From positions 1 to 64,000 of the forward strand of contig DATJYL010000021.1 of NCBI GenBank assembly GCA_035499655.1: a stretch of DNA of 64,000 bases. The letters run 5' to 3'. The position numbers and the translations under genes were made by a program. The stretch is from Pirellulales bacterium. Lineage in GTDB: Bacteria > Planctomycetota > Planctomycetia > Pirellulales > JADZDJ01. How positions within the stretch are numbered: position 1 is the first letter of the stretch; every line of letters begins with the position of its first letter. The notes beneath the pieces are model-generated. The model was not told the DNA's origin. It saw only the letters and a list, made by a program, of their open reading frames with translations, and did not search any database. Below are positions 56,063 to 64,000 of this stretch, in pieces.

Positions 56063-57004
56063 TCACGTCATTTTGCGCACCAACCAATCGCCGAGGCGCG
56101 GAAACAGATGGATGGCGGCGATGAACAGGCGGGCCAGGGGGGGGTAAATGAGTTCCGGCTGGCGGCGGCGGCAGGCGGTGAGAATGGCCTGCGAAAGTTT
56201 TTCCGGACGCACTGGCGAAATTCGCACGCCGGCTCCCGGTTTGGCGGCGCGCGGGGGCAGGCCTTCCAGTTGATCGGCATAACGATCGGCGGCATCGTCC
56301 CGGGCGATGGGACCGGGTGAAACCAAAAGCACGTGCACGCCTTGCGGTTGCAGTTCTAAGCGAAGTTGCTGCGTGTATGCGGCCAGGGCGAACTTGGTGG
56401 CGGCATACGCGCCGACATAGCGGCTGGCGGATTTTCCCGACAGCGAGCCGATGTTGACGATTTGCCCGCGGCTGCGGAGCAAATGGGGCACCGCCGCCCG
56501 AGTGCAACGGACGGCGCTGAGAAAGTTGATGTCCATTAAGTTGGCGAAATCTTCGGGGGTGGTATCGAGCAGAGCGCCGCGGGTGGAGCGGCCGACGTTG
56601 TTGATCAGGACATCGAGGCGGCCGAAATGACGGACCGTTTGCTCGATGAGGTGTTCGACCTGATTTTGCTGCGTGACATCGGCGGGAATGGCGAGCACTT
56701 GGGCGCCTGAGACCCGCAGATCGGCGGCGACGGTTTCCAGTGTGTCGGCGGAGCGGGCGGAAACGACGACCTGAGCTCCGGAACGGGCAAAAGCTTGGGC
56801 CAAGGCGCGGCCCAATCCGCTGGAACCGCCGGTGATGAGCACCACTTTACCGGGCCAGAAGCCGGTGGCTTGACGCGCTTTAGGCGCGGTTACGGGCAAG
56901 GGCAGGGGAGGGTCACCGGCGGCAACCACAGCCACGCTGAGAGCGGCTGAAGGGGTCGGCGATGAGCCGCGCGGGGGCATGGCTGATATCTCGCTCATCG
57001 GCAT
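56063..57004 (-). CDS. Short-chain dehydrogenase/reductase (classical SDR) with Pro-rich N-terminal extension
   Basis: 313 residues. The first about 50 are Ala/Pro/Ser-rich and unusual for the family. The core has the NAD(P)-binding TGGSSGLGRAL, NNVG, the catalytic Ser in VNIGSLSGKSASR, and YAATK. The C-terminal part (SQAILTACRRRQPELIYPP, FIAAIHLFPRLGDWLVRKM) has a hydrophobic stretch and resembles membrane-associated SDRs. Substrate is unknown. It converges on the sulfurtransferase-SufE pair. Confidence 0.9.
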   Translation of the reverse strand: MPMSEISAMPPRGSSPTPSAALSVAVVAAGDPPLPLPVTAPKARQATGFWPGKVVLITGGSSGLGRALAQAFARSGAQVVVSARSADTLETVAADLRVSGAQVLAIPADVTQQNQVEHLIEQTVRHFGRLDVLINNVGRSTRGALLDTTPEDFANLMDINFLSAVRCTRAAVPHLLRSRGQIVNIGSLSGKSASRYVGAYAATKFALAAYTQQLRLELQPQGVHVLLVSPGPIARDDAADRYADQLEGLPPRAAKPGAGVRISPVRPEKLSQAILTACRRRQPELIYPPLARLFIAAIHLFPRLGDWLVRKMT

Positions 57005-57091
57005 TCAAATGATTCGTAGCGGTTCAATCGAACCCAGCTCTGTTCAATTTTAGTCTAACCCTGGGCCGGATGTTTGGCCAGCACAATTGGC

Positions 57092-57212
57092 GGTCGTGGC
57101 CCAATCTGAAAAATGTAGTGGCGTCTGTCCCTAGACGCCGGCAATTTTTTCGAACAAAACGGCTGAGGACAGCCGTCGCTACATCTATTTTCTTCCACAT
57201 TGGGCCACTACC
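57092..57212. mobile_element. MITE, long class (121 bp), copy E
   Basis: The left end GGTCGTGGCCCAATCTGAA pairs with the right end CATTGGGCCACTACC. The flanks CAATTGGC (57084-57091) and CATTTGGC (57213-57220) form an 8-bp target duplication, 7 of 8 identical. The interior shares AAAAATGTAG, AGACGCC and CGGCTGAGGAC blocks with copy D. It lies in the 318-bp gap between the SDR and diadenylate cyclase genes, which holds nothing else recognisable. Confidence 0.82.
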
Positions 57213-57322
57213 CATTTGGCTGCATTGTGCTTGCCCGATGCGAATAAAGTCCGTACGATGCGGCACGAAGACGTCTTTGCGCCTTCGTCAGCGGCACGTC
57301 AACTCCAACCAGGCAACGCTGT

Positions 57323-58264
57323 TTGAATCAGCCCATCACCGTGCAAAAGATTACCGAACAATTCCAGAGCATGATTCATCTGGCCGCTGAATTGGCGGAC
57401 GTGGTGACTGCCGATGCGCTGCTCATTTTGCTGGAAGGGCCCACCGCCTGGCAGGAGCTGCGCGAAGTGACCACGGGGCAACGGGTGGTGCTGGCGGCCG
57501 ACTACATGCAGGAATTGGACGGAGCGGCGGAGGCTGGGTTTCCGATGGTGGTTTTGAACATGGCGGAAAGCCCCGTGCACGAAAAGCTGACGCAGGCGCT
57601 GTTGGAAAGCGTGGCCGACGACATTTTGGCGGCCGGGGCGAAAGTGGTGGCCATTTACAGCGGCTTTGAAGCGGAGACGATCGATTCGATCAGCGTGATT
57701 CATTTGGACGAGCATTTGGGGCGGCTGACTTCGCACGATTTGCGGCAGTTGGAAGAGAAGGCGCCGCTGGATACGCTGAAAACCGTCGTCGAACTGGCCG
57801 TGGAAATTGGCCGCGAAGGGCGCGAAGGCAAACCAGTGGGGACGCTGTTCGTGGTGGGGGACACGCGGAAAGTGCTGGCCAGCAGCCATGCGCTGGTGTT
57901 CGATCCGGTGCGCGGCTACAGCCGTAAGGAGCGAACGCTGTTCGATCCGAAAGTGCGCGAGGGAATTAAAGAAATTGCGCAAATGGACGGGGCGTTTATT
58001 GTGGCGCTGGATGGGACGGTGGAAGCCGCTTCGCGGTACATTGACGCGTCGGCGGAAAGCATCACGCTTTCCAAAGGGTTGGGCGCGCGCCACTGGGCGG
58101 CGGCGGCAATCACGAAGAAAACCAAATCGGTGGCCGTGGTGGTGAGCGAATCGAACGGGACGGTGCGGATTTTTTCCGACGGTGAAGTGTTTTTGCGAAT
58201 CGAGCCGTTCCGCCGGGCGATGAAGTGGAAAGATTTTGAATACGAGCCGCCGGCGTTGGATTGA
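57323..58264 (+). CDS. Diadenylate cyclase with N-terminal pyruvate-kinase-C-like domain (DisA_N/DAC family)
   Basis: 313 residues; the start is TTG 57323, or possibly ATG 57371. The N-terminal about 150 residues resemble the PK_C domain of archaeal-type DacZ cyclases. The DAC domain follows, with the catalytic DGAF at residues 222-225, the nucleotide-binding GLGARHWAAAAIT (254-264), and VVVSESNGTVRIFSDG. The usual RHR motif reads RHW here. DAC enzymes join two ATP to give cyclic di-AMP, which controls osmolytes and cell-wall state. No cyclic-di-AMP phosphodiesterase gene is adjacent. Domain assignment is confident; the PK_C label is less so. Confidence 0.87.
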   Translation: MNQPITVQKITEQFQSMIHLAAELADVVTADALLILLEGPTAWQELREVTTGQRVVLAADYMQELDGAAEAGFPMVVLNMAESPVHEKLTQALLESVADDILAAGAKVVAIYSGFEAETIDSISVIHLDEHLGRLTSHDLRQLEEKAPLDTLKTVVELAVEIGREGREGKPVGTLFVVGDTRKVLASSHALVFDPVRGYSRKERTLFDPKVREGIKEIAQMDGAFIVALDGTVEAASRYIDASAESITLSKGLGARHWAAAAITKKTKSVAVVVSESNGTVRIFSDGEVFLRIEPFRRAMKWKDFEYEPPALD

Positions 58265-58306
58265 GGTGCGTCGCTCGATCAACGTTTGACTACCTTGAAA
58301 AGCCCA

Positions 58307-58344
58307 GCACCCTCACCCCGGCCCTCTCCCATCAAGGGAGAGGG
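58307..58344. terminator. Hairpin repeat CCCTCTCCC-GGGAGAGGG, copy 2, in a convergent gap
   Basis: The stem CCCTCTCCC (58322-58330) pairs with GGGAGAGGG (58336-58344). GCACCCTCACCCC precedes it, the reverse of the block at 7865-7878. It lies between the convergent diadenylate cyclase and FG-GAP genes and may end both transcripts. It lacks a clear T run, so termination is inferred from position. Confidence 0.6.
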
Positions 58345-58350
58345 AGAAGT

Positions 58351-59964
58351 TCAGGTTGTCGACGATCCGAACAGCGAACCGGCGGTGGCCGTGCCTTGTA
58401 AGCCCAGCAGCCCGAATCGCCAGAGCTGTTGATTTTTCTTGATGATGCCCGTGGTCGAGCCGTAATCGGTCTGCACGGCGCCAACGTTCAAGATCGTGCC
58501 GAAGCTTTGGTGCGGAATGCCGACAGAAATATCGTAGAAGCCGTCGCCGTTGTAATCGCCGGTGGTGATGCTCGTGCCGAAGTCGTAGCCGGCGGTGGGA
58601 GTCGCTTCGGTCATGGTCACGGTTCCGGTTGCGGTGGGACCGGTATTGGAGCCGTAAACAATTTGGACCAGGCCGGCGTCTTTTACGCCGTTCACGCCGG
58701 CGAAGGGGGTGCCAATGGCGAGGTCTTCGAAGGTATCACCGTTGAAATATCCGACCGCGAGGGAATAGCCGAATTGGTCGCCGGCCGCGGAAGTGGAGCC
58801 TAAGGAAGTGCGGGTCAGGAGTTGGTTGTTTTTCGACACTAACCCATCCCCGGCGAGACTTCCAAAGAGCACCGTTACGGCGCCGGCGGATGCATTTCCT
58901 ACCAGGGCGCCGGGCGCGCCGATGGCCAAGTCGGGAATAAAGTCGCCATTGAAATCGCCCGCGGCCAACGACCAGCCGAATTTGTCATAGATATTGGCCG
59001 AAAGTTTGACGCCGCCGATTCCAGGTTGCCAAATTTGATTGCCGGCGGAGGGGAGGCCGGTGGAATCGCCGTAAATGACGTTGACGCTTCCGCCGCGGGG
59101 AGCGGTGGGAGCGCCGATGGCCAAATCGGCGTAACCATCGAGGTTGAAATCGGCCGTGGTGAGCGCCTGACCGAAGGCGGCGCCTTGGCTGGGCGTGCCC
59201 AGAATTCCACCGGCGTGTTGTGTGATGATTTGTGGATCGCTGGATTCCAGGCCATTGGACGATCCAAAGATGACGTACACGGCGCCGGCTTTTTGAACGC
59301 CGTTGACGGTCATGAACGGCGCACCGATGGCCAAATCGGCGTAGCCGTCGCCGTTGAAGTCGCCGGTGGTGAGGGAATATCCAAATTCGGTTCCGCTTAC
59401 CAACGTGGTTAATGGAAACAGACTAGTCTGCGTGAAGAACTGGCTGCCGGTGGGAACCAAACCCGTGGGCGATCCATAAATGATGCTGACCGCGCCGACG
59501 CTTTTGAGCACGCCGACTCGAACGCCGCCGATCACAGTCGGCACGCTGCCGGCGGTTCCCAGAGGCACGATGGCGTTTCGGCCGGGCAGACCCACGGCCA
59601 GATCGGTGTAGCCATCGCCGTTGAAATCGCCGATGGCGAGTGCGGAACCGTAGGCGTCGCCGGCTTGTGTGCCGCCGACCATTCCCGGCCGGCTCATGGT
59701 CCACAGTTGGTTATTGGCGGTGGTCAGGCCCGTGCCGTTCTGGCCGTAAATGATGCTGACCGCGCCAGCGTCGGTGGCGGAGCCGGAAGTGAGGCCGGGC
59801 GAGCCGATGGCTAAATCGGTCAACCCATCGCCGTTGAAGTCGCCGGAGGCGGACAAAAGTTGGCGCGTTTCGAGCGATTCGAAGCGCAGGTGGCGTTTGG
59901 CAGCGGCTGATCGCGCCACAAGATTAGACCTTGTGGAACGACGAATTTTCCAGAAGTTCAGCAT
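58351..59964 (-). CDS. Secreted FG-GAP beta-propeller protein with N-terminal LEPR-type motif
   Basis: About 537 residues from ATG 59964, with GGAG about 11 nt upstream. The basic N-terminus leads to LRFESLETRQLLSASG, the LEPR-XLL-like motif that marks large surface or exported proteins of planctomycetes. Seven FG-GAP repeats follow, for example GDFNGDGLTDLAIGSPG and GDYNGDGFYDISVGIPH, each with a calcium-binding DxNxDG loop. Seven repeats fit one closed integrin-alpha-like propeller. A role in adhesion or calcium-dependent surface structure is inference. Nothing else is fused. Confidence 0.92.
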   Translation of the reverse strand: MLNFWKIRRSTRSNLVARSAAAKRHLRFESLETRQLLSASGDFNGDGLTDLAIGSPGLTSGSATDAGAVSIIYGQNGTGLTTANNQLWTMSRPGMVGGTQAGDAYGSALAIGDFNGDGYTDLAVGLPGRNAIVPLGTAGSVPTVIGGVRVGVLKSVGAVSIIYGSPTGLVPTGSQFFTQTSLFPLTTLVSGTEFGYSLTTGDFNGDGYADLAIGAPFMTVNGVQKAGAVYVIFGSSNGLESSDPQIITQHAGGILGTPSQGAAFGQALTTADFNLDGYADLAIGAPTAPRGGSVNVIYGDSTGLPSAGNQIWQPGIGGVKLSANIYDKFGWSLAAGDFNGDFIPDLAIGAPGALVGNASAGAVTVLFGSLAGDGLVSKNNQLLTRTSLGSTSAAGDQFGYSLAVGYFNGDTFEDLAIGTPFAGVNGVKDAGLVQIVYGSNTGPTATGTVTMTEATPTAGYDFGTSITTGDYNGDGFYDISVGIPHQSFGTILNVGAVQTDYGSTTGIIKKNQQLWRFGLLGLQGTATAGSLFGSSTT

Positions 59965-60249
59965 GGGATGGAACTCCACGGGCTGAGCGCAGCGTGGGCA
60001 CTAAACTTTACGCCGCGGGCACAATCGGCGCGCACGCTGCGCGCCCTACAACTCATTAGTCCGTTACTCGGCATGCGGTTGACCGGCACTTGATTGGTTC
60101 CCAGCGGCGCTTGACGCTGGGCTGGCGGAGCCCCTACGATCCAGAGCACTGGGTCGCGTATAATTTGTACGTTTTACGGAAATCCGCACGATCAAAGCGG
60201 TGATTTTTCCTACACGGTAGAACCGGATTACTCGTTAGAGTTTGCCACG

Positions 60250-63200
60250 ATGAAATCGCGATCGCGCAAAAAAGCGGAGCGTCAGATTGAGCTGCCCGGT
60301 TTGGGGGGGAATGAAGACGCTGCGGCTAATGGCGGCAGCGACAGGGCTGCGGAAGGGACGGCTGCGCGTGCTAAACCGCAAGCGGAGGTTGGATTGAAAG
60401 CAGGTGCGAAACCAGCGGCGGCTGATCCGCGAGCGCCGGCGGATTGTGAGTTTCCCGGTACGCCAGCGACCGGTGAAATGGGGGCAGATTGGGCCGAGCG
60501 GCCGGCAGAACCCTTGGAAGCGAAAGCCGCCGTGCCTGATCTGACGGGCAAAACGGTGTACGTGATCGATTCGCACTCGCTGATTTTTCAGGTGTTCCAC
60601 GCGCTGCCGGAAATGACCAGTCCGCGCGGCGAGCCGACCGGCGCCGTGTTTGGGTTTGCCCGCGACTTGATGTTTCTACTCGACGAGAAGCAGCCTGATT
60701 ATTTATTTGCGGCGTTCGATATGTCGGGGCCGACGTTTCGCCATGAGTTGTTCACAGGATACAAGGAACATCGCACGGAAATGCCGGACGATTTGCGGCC
60801 GCAGATTGTGAGCATTCGTCGGGTGCTGGCGGCGCTGGGGATTCCGGTACTGGAGTGTCCCGGCTATGAAGCAGACGATATTTTGGCCACGATGGCGCGG
60901 CAAGTGGAGCAAGCCGGCGGGGAGTGTCTGTTGGTCACGGGGGACAAAGATTGCCGGCAGCTTATTTCGGACCGCGTGGGAATTTTCAACATTCGCAAGA
61001 ACTTGGTGTTTGACGCGGCGGCGCTGAAAGAAGAGTGGGGGATTCGGCCGGAACAGGTGGTCGATTTCCAAACGCTGGTAGGGGATTCGGTGGACAACAT
61101 TCCCGGCGTGCCGCTGGTGGGACCGAAAGTGGCCGGCGAATGGCTGAACAAGTTCCAGACGCTGGATAACTTGCTGGCGCACGCCGACGAATTGCCGAAG
61201 GGAAAAAGGAAGGAGAATTTGCTGGCGGGCCGCGAGCAAATATCGGTCAGCCGGCGATTGGTGCGGCTGGATTCAGACATGGCGATTGCCGTGAATTGGG
61301 AGCAAGGGCGGGCGGGGCGGTTCGATCCGGCCGGGGCGGCGGAGTTGTTCGCGGAGTTCGGCTTTCATGGGTTGACGAATCAAATGCGGTCGCTGGCCAA
61401 GGCGGAGGCGCCGCAGTTCACGCATCAGTATGAAGCCATCACCACGCCGGAGCGATTGAAATGGTTGATCGGTGAAATGAGCCGCCAAAAGCAAATTTCG
61501 CTCGATACGGAAACGACCAGCGTTTATCCGCGCTGGGCGGAAATCGTCGGTTACTCGTTCGCTTGGAAACCAGGGCAGGCGTATTACGTGCCGGTTCGGG
61601 CTCCGGCGGGAGAGCCGCAGTTGGATCCGAAAGCGACGCTGGCAGCACTGCGGCCGGTGCTGGAAAACCCGGCGATTGGCAAGATCGGCCAGAACTTGAA
61701 GTACGACATGATTGTGCTGCGAAGCGCCGGCGTGGAGTTGGCGGGGTTGCAGTTCGACACGATGATTGCCAGCTATTTGCTGGATGCGGGGGAGCGGAAT
61801 CACAATTTGGACGAGTTGGCCGGGCGGTATTTGAACCACGTGACGACGAAAATCGAGGCGCTGATTGGCAGCGGGAAAAATCAAAAGCGGATGGATGAAG
61901 TGCCGGTCGCCGAAATCACACACTATGCGGCCGAAGATGCCGACGTGGCGCTGCGGCTGATGCCGCTATTGGCGGCGCGGCTGAAAGAAGCGAATTTGGA
62001 ACCACTGTTTCACGACCTGGAAGTGCCACTGGTGGAAGTGCTGGTGGAGCTGGAATTCAATGGCATTAAAGTGGATGCAGCACGGTTGGCAGAATTGAGT
62101 GCGCAGTACGGCAAGCGGATGACGGCGCTAGAACTGGAGATTTTCAAGCTGGCCGATCGGGAATTCAACATCGCCAGCCCTAAGCAGTTGCAGGAAGTAT
62201 TGTTCGTGGAGCAAAAACTGCCGGTTCTGAAAAAAACGAAAACCGGACCCAGCACCGATGCGGAAGTGCTTGAGGAATTGGCTCGGCAACATCCGCTGCC
62301 GGCAAAGATTATTGAATATCGCCAATACGCCAAGCTGAAGGGGACGTATGTTGACGCGCTGCCGGCGATGGTACACCCGCAAACGGGGCGTGTGCATACG
62401 TCGTTCAATCAAATTGTGGCGGCCACGGGTCGCTTGAGTTCCAGCGATCCGAACTTGCAGAACATTCCCATTCGGACCGAGGAAGGGCGGGAAATTCGGT
62501 CCGCATTTTTGCCGGGGCAGCCCAATTGGTTATTGCTGGCGGCAGATTACTCGCAGATTGAGTTGCGGGTGCTGGCGCATTTTTCCGGAGACGAAACGCT
62601 GCTGGCGGCCTTCGAGCGGGACGAAGACATTCACGCCCGGGTGGCCAGCCAGGTGCATCATGTTTCGCTTGATCAGGTGACGCCGGAAATGCGGCGGGTG
62701 GCGAAAGCGGTGAACTTTGGCGTGATTTACGGGCAAAGTCCGTTCGGGCTGTCGAAAATGTTGGACATTGAGCAGGAGGAAGCGGCGCGGTTTATCGATG
62801 CGTACTTTAATGGCTATCCCGGCGTGGAAAAGTTTTTGCGCGAAGTACTGGTGCAATGCCGCAAGCAGGGTTACGTGACGACTATTTTAGGGCGGCGGCG
62901 CGCGATTCAGGGGGTGCGCGACATTACGCTAACTAAGCCGGGCGATCCGGCGGCGCGGCAGAGGACCCTGCCGGAGCGGACGGCGATTAACACGGTGATA
63001 CAAGGGAGTGCGGCCGATTTGATGAAGCTGGCGATGTTGAATATTCACCGACGCTTGCAACAACGAGACACTGCCAGTTCAGCCCCGCGGCTTCGCTCTC
63101 GCATGCTGCTGCAAATTCACGACGAGTTGATTTTCGAAGTACCTCCAGACGAGATGGAGGCCATACAACAGCTGGCTCGTGACGAAATGTCGGGCGTCAT

Positions 63201-63261
63201 GTCGCTGGCCGTACCGCTGAAAGTTGACTTGAAAACGGGAAAAAATTGGGGCAGTTGTTAA
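60250..63261 (+). CDS. polA: DNA polymerase I with 5'-nuclease, 3'-5' proofreading and polymerase domains
   Basis: 1003 residues (E. coli has 928). The first about 98 are a low-complexity Ala/Gly/Pro/Glu-rich extension. The 5'-nuclease begins at VYVIDSHSLIFQVFHAL and includes ECPGYEADDILATMARQ and VTGDKDCRQLI. The proofreading exonuclease is intact: LDTETTS, NLKYDM and YAAEDADVALRLM. The polymerase has DPNLQNIPIRTEEGREIR, motif A ADYSQIELRVLAHFSGDE, the O-helix RRVAKAVNFGVIYGQSPFG (Phe, so discriminating against dideoxynucleotides), and motif C QIHDELIFEVP. It acts in Okazaki-fragment maturation and repair. RQIELPGL near the N-terminus could be a sliding-clamp-binding motif, which is speculative. 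Confidence 0.97.
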   Translation: MKSRSRKKAERQIELPGLGGNEDAAANGGSDRAAEGTAARAKPQAEVGLKAGAKPAAADPRAPADCEFPGTPATGEMGADWAERPAEPLEAKAAVPDLTGKTVYVIDSHSLIFQVFHALPEMTSPRGEPTGAVFGFARDLMFLLDEKQPDYLFAAFDMSGPTFRHELFTGYKEHRTEMPDDLRPQIVSIRRVLAALGIPVLECPGYEADDILATMARQVEQAGGECLLVTGDKDCRQLISDRVGIFNIRKNLVFDAAALKEEWGIRPEQVVDFQTLVGDSVDNIPGVPLVGPKVAGEWLNKFQTLDNLLAHADELPKGKRKENLLAGREQISVSRRLVRLDSDMAIAVNWEQGRAGRFDPAGAAELFAEFGFHGLTNQMRSLAKAEAPQFTHQYEAITTPERLKWLIGEMSRQKQISLDTETTSVYPRWAEIVGYSFAWKPGQAYYVPVRAPAGEPQLDPKATLAALRPVLENPAIGKIGQNLKYDMIVLRSAGVELAGLQFDTMIASYLLDAGERNHNLDELAGRYLNHVTTKIEALIGSGKNQKRMDEVPVAEITHYAAEDADVALRLMPLLAARLKEANLEPLFHDLEVPLVEVLVELEFNGIKVDAARLAELSAQYGKRMTALELEIFKLADREFNIASPKQLQEVLFVEQKLPVLKKTKTGPSTDAEVLEELARQHPLPAKIIEYRQYAKLKGTYVDALPAMVHPQTGRVHTSFNQIVAATGRLSSSDPNLQNIPIRTEEGREIRSAFLPGQPNWLLLAADYSQIELRVLAHFSGDETLLAAFERDEDIHARVASQVHHVSLDQVTPEMRRVAKAVNFGVIYGQSPFGLSKMLDIEQEEAARFIDAYFNGYPGVEKFLREVLVQCRKQGYVTTILGRRRAIQGVRDITLTKPGDPAARQRTLPERTAINTVIQGSAADLMKLAMLNIHRRLQQRDTASSAPRLRSRMLLQIHDELIFEVPPDEMEAIQQLARDEMSGVMSLAVPLKVDLKTGKNWGSC

Positions 63262-63604
63262 AGAGAGTTTCAGAATACAATTTACTCACCAGTTCTAGGG
63301 TTTAAAGAACACGCTGGTTAGCTCCCGTGCGAGTTCAAATGTGCACCTGCATGGTATTAATTTTTCATAAGATGCTAGCGAAGGTTTAGTACGTGGGTTA
63401 GACTCAACGTATAAAGTATCGAGGCCTCATTATTTCACCCTCACAGGCTTTGCTTCGCGAACGTTGCGGAGCATAAAAGGGTCTTAGCGCGTCGGCACGC
63501 GGCCACAGGTACTTCTGGGACAGAGTTCGGAATTTGATGCCGTAAGTTAACGGCGCCGACTCGCGTGCATCGTTGGTTCATTTGCCCTAGGACGAATCAG
63601 AAAA
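63262..63604. other. 343-bp intergenic stretch, relatively AT-rich, no gene seen
   Basis: It follows polA and precedes the truncated gene at the window edge. Base composition is lower in GC than the neighbours, with stops in all frames. Short complementary words occur (TTCGCGAACG near 63456), but there is no clear RNA structure, repeat or terminator. The downstream promoter is presumably here. Confidence 0.4.
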
Positions 63605-64000
63605 ATGTCGTACGGACAATTGCCAATGTCGAGCCGTGTTCAAATCGTGGGATGGCTGGCGCTGATCTTGATTCTGCCGGTGTTGGGCTGCGTTTTCGGG
63701 TTGCTTTCCTATCATTACCATTGGTTTCCGTATCGTTGGGCGCACGATGTTAGGCTAATTTGGGAACATCATGATGTCCCGATTTTAAAGCAAGATGTTT
63801 CCAATGAAATTGACATCCACACAGCGCGGGACGCTGTGAAGTTGCGGCAGCGTTTATGTCAATTTCTGTGGGATTCCCCGGAGCCGCCAAAAGTGATGCC
63901 GGCCAAAGTAGGCCCCGCCACCGACCGCCGCTGCGATGCCATGAAACAATGGCTGGATCACGCCGACGAAGTGGTGTTCGAAATGGAGTATGGCCTGACA
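63605..64000 (+). CDS. Membrane-anchored protein of unknown function, 3' truncated by window edge
   Basis: The frame is open from ATG 63605 to the last base (132 codons without a stop). A second ATG at 63626 is possible. Residues about 14-35 (VGWLALILILPVLGCVFGLL) form one membrane anchor, followed by a soluble charged region (WEHHDVPILKQDVSNEIDIH, ARDAVKLRQRLCQFLW, MKQWLDHADEVVFEMEYGL). The type is N-in/C-out or a signal anchor. I recognise no family from this part. Confidence 0.7.
   Translation, partial: MSYGQLPMSSRVQIVGWLALILILPVLGCVFGLLSYHYHWFPYRWAHDVRLIWEHHDVPILKQDVSNEIDIHTARDAVKLRQRLCQFLWDSPEPPKVMPAKVGPATDRRCDAMKQWLDHADEVVFEMEYGLT

Overview
The window reads as a chromosomal segment of a planctomycete, probably of the Pirellulales. 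The grounds are a DUF1549/DUF1553 gene paired with a DUF1501 gene, a TIGR03067-type secreted protein, an FG-GAP beta-propeller protein with an N-terminal LETRQLL (LEPR-type) motif, hybrid histidine kinases without DNA-binding domains, many secreted glycoside hydrolases, and isolated tRNA genes with no rRNA nearby. Lineage is inferred from gene content only.

Layout. 1-750: C-terminus of a GH29 alpha-L-fucosidase, then tRNA-Ile(GAT). 1190-13093 (minus strand): a four-gene RND efflux operon (lipoprotein adaptor, two different HAE1-type permeases, outer-membrane factor with a long Pro-rich tail) ending in a small Cys-rich repeat protein. 13491-16909: a phosphoglycerate-dehydrogenase-like gene followed by a putative six-hairpin glycosidase. 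17170: tRNA-Ala(TGC). 17778-40575: an arabinan/L-arabinose utilisation region. Its minus-strand operon runs from a ribose/arabinose-type ABC importer (35284) through GH127 beta-L-arabinofuranosidase, GH51 alpha-L-arabinofuranosidase, a FucI/AraA-fold isomerase, a VOC protein, ribulokinase and ribulose-5-phosphate 4-epimerase to a fused GH27-pectate lyase. A second, larger GH51 enzyme diverges from the importer. The region is bracketed by two hybrid histidine kinases, each tail-to-tail with a terminal enzyme gene. 40732-46354: PilZ protein, EttA, small unknown proteins and dense repeats. 46548-64000: guaB, a secreted unknown, NnrE, the DUF1501/DUF1553 pair, a rhodanese-SufE pair, an SDR enzyme, a diadenylate cyclase, the FG-GAP protein, polA, and the start of a membrane-anchored protein cut by the window edge.

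How the genes work together. The arabinose region forms a near-complete route: secreted enzymes (GH27-PL1, two GH51, GH127) would release L-arabinose from pectin side chains, the ABC system would import it, and isomerase, kinase and epimerase would convert it to D-xylulose-5-phosphate. The isomerase belongs to the fucose-isomerase-like superfamily rather than classical AraA.

Most notable non-coding signals. (1) Five miniature inverted-repeat elements (MITEs) in two size classes share terminal repeats of the type GGTSGTSGSCYAAT. Four are flanked by clear 8-bp target duplications and the fifth by a decayed one; one sits in a terminator hairpin. (2) GC skew on the + strand changes from C-rich to G-rich close to 46.55 kb regardless of gene direction, the direction expected at a replication origin. 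(3) A 306-bp region at 43.8 kb is a nested palindrome next to a low-GC gene. (4) Both RND permeases carry low-complexity inserts (about 43 and 171 residues) at the same point of the docking domain.
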